A stretch of DNA of 34,945 nt. Source: a virus. How positions within the stretch are numbered: position 1 is the first letter of the stretch; every line of letters starts with the position of its first letter. The position numbers and the translations under genes were made by a program. The notes under the pieces were generated by a model. The model did no database searches, was not told the origin of the DNA, and was given only the letters and a program-made list of their open reading frames with translations. Positions 10,201-15,866 of the stretch are shown here, in pieces. The stretch lies in the IMG/VR virus record IMGVR_UViG_3300010885_007907, positions 1 through 34,945 of that record. One strand, given 5' to 3'.

Positions 10201-10358
10201 TATATAAGACTATCTTTTGTTTTCGTCTTTTTAATATACGCATATAACTTTTTGAATACTTGTTGATATTCATCGTGTCGTTTAACATTTCTAACATGTA
10301 CATCTGCAATGTGATAAATTTTATCAATATGCTCTAATCCAATATCTATAGTAAACAT
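7212..10358 (-). CDS. Fused Mre11/SbcD (gp47-like) nuclease and Rad50/SbcC (gp46-like) ATPase, 1048 aa
   Basis: In T4 the gp47 nuclease and gp46 ATPase are two proteins that together process DNA ends for recombination-dependent replication and degrade host DNA. Here both lie in one open frame. Residues 1-~345 are a calcineurin-like nuclease: DVH (19-21), GD (56-57), GNHD (91-94), LHHG (160-163) and GDIH (195-198) give the metal ligands. From ~375 a Rad50 head begins, with Walker A APNASGKS (404-411) and a Q-loop-like 'LSLQSNN' (515-521). Coiled coils then flank a zinc-hook CKYC (723-726). The second half-head has signature LTSGMEKF (957-964), Walker B 'FLAIDEGFG' (985-993) and the SH switch (1021-1022). 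All key motifs are intact, so the fusion should be active. The start overlaps the primase stop by 13 bases. Confidence 0.93.
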   Translation of the reverse strand: MFTIDIGLEHIDKIYHIADVHVRNVKRHDEYQQVFKKLYAYIKKTKTKDSLIYVAGDIVHAKTDMSPELVHVVSDFFQNLADIAPTIVICGNHDCNLNNANRLDAISPIVKALNHPQLHYLKDNGIYCISDVHFNVMSIFNKPSEYIKAKDFDGKYKIALHHGAVNLAQTDIGMTLSNTHVTNELFEGHDLVLLGDIHKLQFLDAEKTIAYPGSLIQQNHGEALHHGILVWDLATSSSEFVEIVNDHGYYTFEVDNGVILNPSMDVPKKPKLRLKVKDTETSVLKTIVSELRKQYKVQEITIHKVNALSNYDPKQKVNFGNIRDVEWQNTAITDYLNDEYALDEELLDCVRHINRTVHGKLPESEITRNALWTPKMFEFSNMFSYGNDNVIDFSTLNGSYGLFAPNASGKSTLLDALAFCCFDRCSRTTKAIHVLNNKRTTFDCKFQFELDGKDYFIQRTGKKNNKGHVKVDVNFWYIDENGEEILLNGDQRDTTNKIIRQYLGSYEDFVLTALSLQSNNTGFIDMSQRERKELLTQFLDIDVFEQQYQIANEEIRETAALIREYKRIDHSTSLAEADQSITNLSKSLANITKQKSELESMKDDLTEIVINMTKELKTIGTGIEKPDNIRVKLDKKQTELDSLLEQSNDITDQIDTMIINIASTAQTLSKYDLDSIDAEKQIILSNIDTHRELTSKAKLLEMDIAHAEKMVSKLEKHQWDPNCKYCMANPWLQDTKKASEQLPILQKEYAALQTEIDMIWPKCDMYSVNKAYIAINELKALEGKYILKQSELQLKDQKIKLAIQNINSELQELNRLLNDSLQHIDDLKFNEEKSEEILEHQQEIADLATEIKSLESNILQISGKILMAEQAKQDAEKAITRLHDLEIQYKGYEYYLLSVKRDGVPYRLITKALPQIEAEINNILAQIVDFSILLETDGKNINGYIVYDHDNFWPLELTSGMEKFVASLAIRTSLIKISSLPRPNFLAIDEGFGVLDSDNLNSMFALFDYLKSQFGFIMCISHIDAMRDIVDKLIEIKKDSGYSKISYS

Positions 10359-11272
10359 AGTATTTTTTCTTCTATTAATTTATTTGCAGTTAACTGCGGT
10401 GTTAAGTCTAATAATTCTTTTATCTTTAAGAACCCTAATTTGCTAGGATCTTTATCTGTTAAGTCTACAAAGTATACAGTTACGCCGTTACTGATAAAAT
10501 ACTCGGCAGCTTCTAATGCTTGCTTACGAGCATCTAGATCTAAACATATATAAATGTCTTTTACTCCCTTCTCTACAATTCGTTTCTTTAAAGTATTTGA
10601 TATAGTCTTTCCAAATAGTGGAATGGCATTACGTTTAATCGCGACAGCGTCAAACGCTCCTTCGACTAATATAATCGGCATACTCCAGTTAACATGTAAT
10701 TCAAAGCCTACTATATCTTTTGATACTTTAGGATTCTTATGTTTATATGTATCAGTATCATAGTATGCACGAGCTACGAAATAATTTAAGCTTCCGTTAG
10801 CATCATAACTAGGAATTATAATTTTATTTGCATAAGGACCTTTTCTACAATACCCCATTCTATACTTAAGTATATCTTTAATAGTTATACCACGATTTTT
10901 TAGATAGTATATAGCATTCCTATATTCAGGTGATGTTTTATCTATTACCCATAACGGCCTATATTCTTCTGGTAATGTTACAACCGGAGTATCTGTTGTA
11001 GTTTTAGTAGGCTTATATTCTGTTTCATCAACTAGCTTAAGTAATTGTGCAATCTTATCTCGTTGAACATTTAGCTTACGAAATAAGACACTTAACTTTC
11101 TACCAGATGCATTACAAACCCAACAATGCCAATATTGTGTTACAAGATTAACTTCAAGCTTCTTCTTTTGAGTATGGCAGAATGGGCAACAATAAGCTAT
11201 GTTATCATTGGAATTCGTTTTGCCTTTACCTAAGACAGAATCTAACAAAGTGATCAAAGAGTACTTACTCAT
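10346..11272 (-). CDS. DNA primase, DnaG/T4 gp61-type
   Basis: Synthesises RNA primers for lagging-strand DNA replication, normally together with a replicative helicase that is not in this window. The amino end holds a zinc ribbon: CPFC at 29-32 and CWVC at 50-53. The catalytic TOPRIM domain shows the acidic 'VEGAFDAVAI' (203-212) and 'CLDLDA' (243-248) motifs that coordinate magnesium. The region between (about 110-195), with 'YLKNRGIT' and 'YMGYC'-like sequence, fits the RNA polymerase subdomain of DnaG-type primases. The length of 308 residues is short, in line with phage gp61-type primases lacking a helicase-binding tail. It follows the endonuclease gene after a 110-base AT-rich gap and overlaps the nuclease/ATPase gene at its 3' end, so these two are co-translated. 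Confidence 0.9.
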   Translation of the reverse strand: MSKYSLITLLDSVLGKGKTNSNDNIAYCCPFCHTQKKKLEVNLVTQYWHCWVCNASGRKLSVLFRKLNVQRDKIAQLLKLVDETEYKPTKTTTDTPVVTLPEEYRPLWVIDKTSPEYRNAIYYLKNRGITIKDILKYRMGYCRKGPYANKIIIPSYDANGSLNYFVARAYYDTDTYKHKNPKVSKDIVGFELHVNWSMPIILVEGAFDAVAIKRNAIPLFGKTISNTLKKRIVEKGVKDIYICLDLDARKQALEAAEYFISNGVTVYFVDLTDKDPSKLGFLKIKELLDLTPQLTANKLIEEKILCLL

Positions 11273-11382
11273 TATAATATTATAACATTATATAATTAGC
11301 AACGTTATTATATAACATTGTTTTATTCAATAACTTTCATAAAAATTTATTAATATGAATTTATTAAAAAAATCTCATAAGA
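11273..11382 (-). promoter_or_regulatory. AT-rich intergenic region before the primase; possible promoter/operator
   Basis: This is the longest gap between genes in the window and is extremely AT-rich. It contains two copies of the palindrome TTATATAA (11288-11295 and 11308-11315) whose centres are 20 bases apart, close to two helical turns, and a direct repeat TATAACATT (11281-11289 and 11311-11319). The coding strand also has TATAAT-like -10 sequences within 30 bases of the primase ATG. A promoter for the replication genes, possibly with a regulator site, is plausible but unproven. It lacks the ATATTTAT motif seen before other genes. Confidence 0.35.
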
Positions 11383-11790
11383 TCAAGAGATTAGCCAACT
11401 TTCCGGAATCTTTTTTTCTGCCCATTGAATTCCATGCTTATCGCAAAAGTCTGCATATGATGTTTTCGACCCTTTACGAATCTTGGTTTTTGGGCTCTGA
11501 AAGAGAATGCGTATATCGAGCTCCGGGTGTTGTTCTTTAACTAATAGATGCTTTTTACGGTCTTCTGTAGTCCAACGACCCTTCGTCTCTACTAGTATTC
11601 CATTCGGCAATGTGAAATCAACTGTATACTTAGATTGACGTTCCGGTACTGTATACTTAACAACGGTCTGTTCATACTTAGGATCTATATTTAATTCTTC
11701 TAACTGTTCAGATATCTTATGTTCAAACCCAGACCGGTAACCATATTTGATAGCGTTTGCTCGTATTTTAGACTTTACATTCCATGCCAT
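11383..11790 (-). CDS. T7 endonuclease I-like Holliday junction resolvase
   Basis: Resolves branched DNA such as Holliday junctions and replication intermediates before packaging. The 135 residues align closely with T7 gp3: a first acidic residue in 'SGFEHKI' (E23), 'YTVDFTLPNG' (D58) and 'LVETKGRW' (E68, K70). Their spacing (35, 10 and 2 residues) equals that of E20, D55, E65 and K67 of the T7 enzyme. The following 'DRKKHLLVKEQHPELDIRI' and 'KGSKTSYADFCDKHGI' are also hallmarks of that family, which acts as a domain-swapped dimer. T4 itself uses an unrelated resolvase (endonuclease VII), so this is a replacement of function. The start has an AGGAATAAGTT ribosome binding region and an ATATTTAT motif 14 bases upstream. 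It opens the DNA-metabolism island. Confidence 0.93.
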   Translation of the reverse strand: MAWNVKSKIRANAIKYGYRSGFEHKISEQLEELNIDPKYEQTVVKYTVPERQSKYTVDFTLPNGILVETKGRWTTEDRKKHLLVKEQHPELDIRILFQSPKTKIRKGSKTSYADFCDKHGIQWAEKKIPESWLIS

Positions 11791-11804
11791 AACTTATTCC
11801 TTTT

Positions 11805-11814
11805 ATATAAATAT
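11805..11814 (-). promoter_or_regulatory. ATATTTAT motif before the endonuclease I gene
   Basis: The coding strand reads ATATTTATAT in the gap after the 615-residue tail gene, 14 bases before the endonuclease ATG, with AGGAA between. It sits exactly where transcription would need to restart for the DNA-metabolism island. Confidence 0.5.
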
Positions 11815-11819
11815 ACTGA

Positions 11820-13667
11820 TTAGTAATCCCAACGAAGTATTATATTTGTCGGTATATCATCGCGTTTCTGTACTGGTTGAGCTAACTTGCCGATTACTAA
11901 TAACTGGCCTTTAGGATTAAATAGACCAATGGTTGTAATATATGGTAATATACTACCAGATAAAAATCCTGTTAATCTAAATTCTCCAGGTTCATTGTAT
12001 CGTTCAGCTCCTGCTCCAGGTCCAGCTGTATTACAATTGTTATCCGGGCCACTACCTTTACGGAAAGTTGCAGTTGGATTAACACTAACATTCATGGCAT
12101 CTGCCGGAATTCTTAGCATTACTTCATTTTCATAAATAGTTCGTTGACCACGATAATTTAATATCCAATCTTGTGCAAATAATCCAGATCCTGAATTATA
12201 TTTAGGCATAGGAGATGTTATTACAATTTGTTCATTGCGATAAAAAGAATTACCAGCTACATTTGTTTGATATAACGAGCCTGTTAAGAAATGACGATTA
12301 GCTAATGATCGAATTGCATCATCTGAAGCGCAATAATCATAAAATCTTATTTCAGCAATGTTACCTTTATAACCATACTTAAAATTAGTATCAGTTGCAC
12401 CTACCATGATATCAGCAGCATTAACTGATGCATACTTCGGTAAAGGAGCTGATATACCAGATGGCTGGCCGTTACGGAATATTGTAACGTAATCACCGTT
12501 ATATACTATAGCATAATGTTGCCATTCAGACCCTGATATCGGAGCACGAACTTCGGAAGTTGATATACCATCACTAGCTCTAAACATGATAGCAGGACTT
12601 CCAGCTAATGACTCGGCGTAACTACTAGAAACATAACCTGACTCTACATATAATACATCTAATGCAGTACCAACAGAGATTTCCATTGGTGTTTTATAAT
12701 TACTCCAATCGCCAGTGAATGGGTTAGGCCTGTTATATACCGTATCACTATAACCCATTATTGTGCCGGTATTATTACTATTTGGTATTGGCTGTAATTC
12801 TCGTATTACAGAACCTTTTGATATAATAGTTCCTGCACTTGATGTTGCAGCTGCTAAAGAAGCAGAATCAGGATTCAACCAAAAAGAAATAGTCCATCTA
12901 TCACAATGATTGAAGCGATTAAATACGGTATTGTTAGGTATTCTAATATAGCTTTGCCCATCGAAATACCCAGATAGTCCGGAGTTATGAATTGCATTTA
13001 ATCCGTTAGTTAACGTAACCCCCGGTTGTATATCTACATTTTTTACAGTACTATCAACATCACGTCGTTGTAATTTATATGACAACGTACTATCCGATAT
13101 CATACCAAAGTTTAAATTGAATTTACGGAATGCATTATTGAAAGAATAATACATTTGGCAATAACTCGCGGATGCAAAAGAAGCTGTTAGTATTAATGGG
13201 TCACGTAAACTTCCATAGCCATCATCATATAGACTAATATACTGTTTTGATGATGTTGCAAATAATTGAACTGACCCAGGCTTAATACGTTCACCAGTAT
13301 TTAAATATGGTATAGCTAATGTCGAAGCTGAATAGAATAAAAACTTATAGTTTTGCGAAGGATTTGTTAATTCACTAGATCTAGCCCAGTCATATGGGTA
13401 TCGATAAAAACGATGATCTAAACTACGCCATTCAATATTCTGATCAGAGTCGTCAGTATTAAGTAAAAACGTAGATGTAGGGTCGCCAGTGTTAATTAAG
13501 TCTGTATTATGTACCGCAGTACGTGCATAATATGCCGATGCTGTATTTGCTACAGTACAAAACGATCCGGTTATATTACTTACTTGATAATGTTTGTAGA
13601 CATTAAATGGTCGTACATGTACGTCATTCGGTCTGACAATCCTAAATACAGATGGCGTAGTTGACAT
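11820..13667 (-). CDS. Tail structural protein with LamG/concanavalin-like domain, 615 aa
   Basis: Probable adhesive virion protein. Residues ~232-460 form a LamG-type jelly roll: 'SGYFDGQSYIRIPN', 'WTISFWLNP', 'WQHYAIVYNGDYVTIFRNG' and 'YKGNIAEIRFYD' follow the strand order and conserved turns of that fold, which often binds sugars. The amino 230 residues are of unknown fold. The carboxyl end (about 575-601, 'PYITTIGLFNPKGQLLVIGK' followed by LAQPVQK) matches the carboxyl end of the next protein downstream in this list (474 aa), so the two share a domain, probably a docking module. No classical ribosome binding site precedes the start; it lies 12 bases after the previous stop. Ligand and position in the particle are unknown. 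Confidence 0.8.
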   Translation of the reverse strand: MSTTPSVFRIVRPNDVHVRPFNVYKHYQVSNITGSFCTVANTASAYYARTAVHNTDLINTGDPTSTFLLNTDDSDQNIEWRSLDHRFYRYPYDWARSSELTNPSQNYKFLFYSASTLAIPYLNTGERIKPGSVQLFATSSKQYISLYDDGYGSLRDPLILTASFASASYCQMYYSFNNAFRKFNLNFGMISDSTLSYKLQRRDVDSTVKNVDIQPGVTLTNGLNAIHNSGLSGYFDGQSYIRIPNNTVFNRFNHCDRWTISFWLNPDSASLAAATSSAGTIISKGSVIRELQPIPNSNNTGTIMGYSDTVYNRPNPFTGDWSNYKTPMEISVGTALDVLYVESGYVSSSYAESLAGSPAIMFRASDGISTSEVRAPISGSEWQHYAIVYNGDYVTIFRNGQPSGISAPLPKYASVNAADIMVGATDTNFKYGYKGNIAEIRFYDYCASDDAIRSLANRHFLTGSLYQTNVAGNSFYRNEQIVITSPMPKYNSGSGLFAQDWILNYRGQRTIYENEVMLRIPADAMNVSVNPTATFRKGSGPDNNCNTAGPGAGAERYNEPGEFRLTGFLSGSILPYITTIGLFNPKGQLLVIGKLAQPVQKRDDIPTNIILRWDY

Positions 13668-13679
13668 ATCATGGTTTTA

Positions 13680-15104
13680 TTAGAAATCTAATTTAACTTT
13701 TATTAACGCTTCTCTAGTAAACGATTTTAATATAGGTTTACTAAGTTTAGCTACAGCTAATAATTCTCTACGACTATTATATAAACCTACAGTTGTAATA
13801 TATGTTTGAGGATCATTATAAAAAGTTGAATATCTTAAATCTCCGTACGAACCAGATACAAATGAAGGATTATTCGAATAATTATATTCCGCATTTTTTA
13901 CACGTACAAAGTAATATGTTGATTTAACTTCTTCAGCTGATCTAGCTTGAATTCCATATGTAAATAACGTTGAGCCATCATCGATAGGAGCTGAACCTGA
14001 AATTGAAGTAAATAATTTCATGGCATTATCACCCTGTACTTGTGACCCGGTTACTGTATTAAATGAAGCTGACATATCTAAACGATTTGCATCTATAATA
14101 GCAACACCATGGTCTGGATATAATAATCCATAGTATTGTGGAGCACTTGGATTATAAATAGATGTACCACCATCGATAGTACCAGATACTATATCATAAC
14201 GCTTTCCAGCCTCACCCATAGTACCGGCTGATACAGATGAATTGTCAATTAATCGAAGTACTCGGTTTGTACCATTTAGTTTTACATTCGATCCGGTATG
14301 TACATTGTTAGCATAAAACGATCCAGATAAATGAGCTAAGTTAAATTCAATATTACCCGGGTCTATACGTTCTCTCCAACGAGCACGATTAAAGTTTAAT
14401 ACATAAATACTATCAGTATCAGTACCATTAATGGTAAATTTAAAATCATTAGGCTCTAATAACAATTGTGCATATTGTGCATAAATAGCTCTACTAGGAG
14501 TATCTTCATTTAAATTACCTGTTAAATCAACAGAACCTGACCCATTAAAGTTTCCATATGCAATAGAAAATTGAGGTTCAGTACCAGGCCCACCGCAATT
14601 ACAATCCGCGGTATAAATTTCACGGTAATATGTTTGCTGAGTAGTTGTTTGAGTAGAAGAAGTATAAAAATATTGCATACTTCCAGAATTGCATGAAAAT
14701 AATCCTTTAGTAACAGTTTCAACATTGTTAGGTAAAATATCATCATCTGGATTAAACATAGTCCAAATACGACCACCACGTGGCGGACGCATTTGTGGGC
14801 GCATTGGCGATGATCCAAATGGCATAGGTACTCCCACCGGGCCGCCTCTACCTGCTTGAGCTCCACCCATGACAGGTACACCAGCTCCGCCAATTACACC
14901 TGTTCCTCCGCCGGTCATTCCACCCGCATTTGATGCTAACCATGCACTATATAGTGAACTCATATATTGGTTAAATGACATTCCACCTGGCGGTAACGCA
15001 CCATTAATGGTACCGGTTTGAAAATTAACAGTGTATCCGTAAGTCGATGATAACCAACTTATGAAGCTAGGATTACTAAAATCGGAAGTATTATATGTTG
15101 CCAT
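13680..15104 (-). CDS. Virion structural protein with Gly/Met/Pro-rich linker, 474 aa
   Basis: No named function recognised. The first 55 residues are compact, with 'FISWLSSTYGYTVNFQTGTI'. Residues ~60-112 form a flexible Gly/Met/Pro-rich linker with GG, MRP and GVP repeats. The main body (about 115-474) is beta-rich, with a CNCGG cluster near 168. The carboxyl end, 'YITTVGLYNSRRELLAVAKL' then SKPILK, is paralogous to the end of the 615-residue tail protein transcribed next. This places both in the same sub-assembly, probably the baseplate rim or fibre-attachment region. The ATG follows an A-rich stretch with no clear Shine-Dalgarno sequence. Confidence in 'structural' is good from context; the precise role is open. 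Confidence 0.75.
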   Translation of the reverse strand: MATYNTSDFSNPSFISWLSSTYGYTVNFQTGTINGALPPGGMSFNQYMSSLYSAWLASNAGGMTGGGTGVIGGAGVPVMGGAQAGRGGPVGVPMPFGSSPMRPQMRPPRGGRIWTMFNPDDDILPNNVETVTKGLFSCNSGSMQYFYTSSTQTTTQQTYYREIYTADCNCGGPGTEPQFSIAYGNFNGSGSVDLTGNLNEDTPSRAIYAQYAQLLLEPNDFKFTINGTDTDSIYVLNFNRARWRERIDPGNIEFNLAHLSGSFYANNVHTGSNVKLNGTNRVLRLIDNSSVSAGTMGEAGKRYDIVSGTIDGGTSIYNPSAPQYYGLLYPDHGVAIIDANRLDMSASFNTVTGSQVQGDNAMKLFTSISGSAPIDDGSTLFTYGIQARSAEEVKSTYYFVRVKNAEYNYSNNPSFVSGSYGDLRYSTFYNDPQTYITTVGLYNSRRELLAVAKLSKPILKSFTREALIKVKLDF

Positions 15105-15151
15105 ATTATTTTTATTCTTTTTATTATTATAATTACTTTAATCTATGACTA

Positions 15152-15826
15152 TTATCCGCCAATTCCAATTGGGGCAGGTGAAGGCATATTACCTACTACT
15201 AATGGATTGATATGTACAATAATCGTTACACGTCCGCCAGTCTCATTACCTATAATCATTATTGTTGTATCTGTCGGTAATAATAAGTTAGAAGCAGTAA
15301 ACGTAAAAGTATTACCAACAACAGTTACTGTTTGTGCTGCTTCATTATCTCCAATATATTGCGGTACGGTTGGGCCTGACTGTATCGGAGCTTGTTGCGC
15401 CGCCGAAATTGTACCAGCATCGGAACTAGCCAATATCGCTGTATATCCATATTGGGAATTACCACCGCTAAAGTTAATAGTTTGCGGTGCAATTGTAAAT
15501 GACTGTCCAGGTTCTAATGTTATCTCCGTAGTTGCAACTGAAATAACTGGTATTCTAACAGTACCACGTGGTAACGTTACTAATTTATATTTCATCATTA
15601 ACGTTTCATCTGGTAATGCTTCTACAATCGGCATATTTTCAATAGCAGCTCCATAATAAGCAGTACCTAACGGATGTTCTGTATTGTACAATCCGTAATC
15701 AATCTCATCATCTGCTAATGCAAATTGTGTAATTACAAATTCGTTCTGTCCGCGAGCTAACAATTCTCTACCTTTCTTGGTTAGAATTGCATCTACTGTA
15801 ATCGAACTATTATCTAAATATCCCAT
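15152..15826 (-). CDS. Virion structural protein, 224 aa, baseplate/tail-associated
   Basis: The amino half reads 'NSSITVDAILTKKGRELLAR', 'EFVITQFALADDEIDYGLYN' and 'KYKLVTLPRGTVRIPV'. I recognise this as a block conserved in structural proteins of T4-like environmental phages next to baseplate genes, though no biochemical role is known to me. The carboxyl half (about 105-224) is a beta-rich, Ile/Thr/Gly-rich region ending in PSPAPIGIGG. There is no cysteine or membrane segment. An AAGGAA ribosome binding site lies about 5 bases before the ATG and an ATATTTAT motif further upstream, so it probably begins a transcript that continues into the 474- and 615-residue genes. Confidence 0.75.
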   Translation of the reverse strand: MGYLDNSSITVDAILTKKGRELLARGQNEFVITQFALADDEIDYGLYNTEHPLGTAYYGAAIENMPIVEALPDETLMMKYKLVTLPRGTVRIPVISVATTEITLEPGQSFTIAPQTINFSGGNSQYGYTAILASSDAGTISAAQQAPIQSGPTVPQYIGDNEAAQTVTVVGNTFTFTASNLLLPTDTTIMIIGNETGGRVTIIVHINPLVVGNMPSPAPIGIGG

Positions 15827-15843
15827 AAAATTCCTTATTTTTT

Positions 15844-15852
15844 AATAAATAT
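15844..15852 (-). promoter_or_regulatory. ATATTTAT motif before the 224-aa structural gene
   Basis: The coding strand reads ATATTTATT, 17 bases before the ATG, with AAGGAA between it and the start. It lies in the 40-base gap after the 1497-residue gene. Confidence 0.5.
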
Positions 15853-15866
15853 GTATATCATTAAAA

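Noticed and set aside
14154-14161. TATAAATA octamers inside genes (for example near 14154, 16770, 19165 and 27090) as T4-type late promoters
   Set aside because: They lie in coding sequence on the plus strand, away from any gene start on that strand, and are expected by chance in such AT-rich DNA. Only the gap-associated ATATTTAT series was kept.
14522-14893. 123-codon minus-strand frame overlapping the 474-aa gene
   Set aside because: It is a frame-shadow of the Gly/Met/Pro-rich part and adjacent region; the main frame has the paralogous carboxyl domain and the correct spacing to neighbours.
15207-15656. 149-codon plus-strand open frame opposite the 224-aa structural gene
   Set aside because: It is exactly antisense to a well-supported gene, has no ribosome binding site or family resemblance, and consists of Ile/Val/Thr runs that mirror the codons on the other strand.
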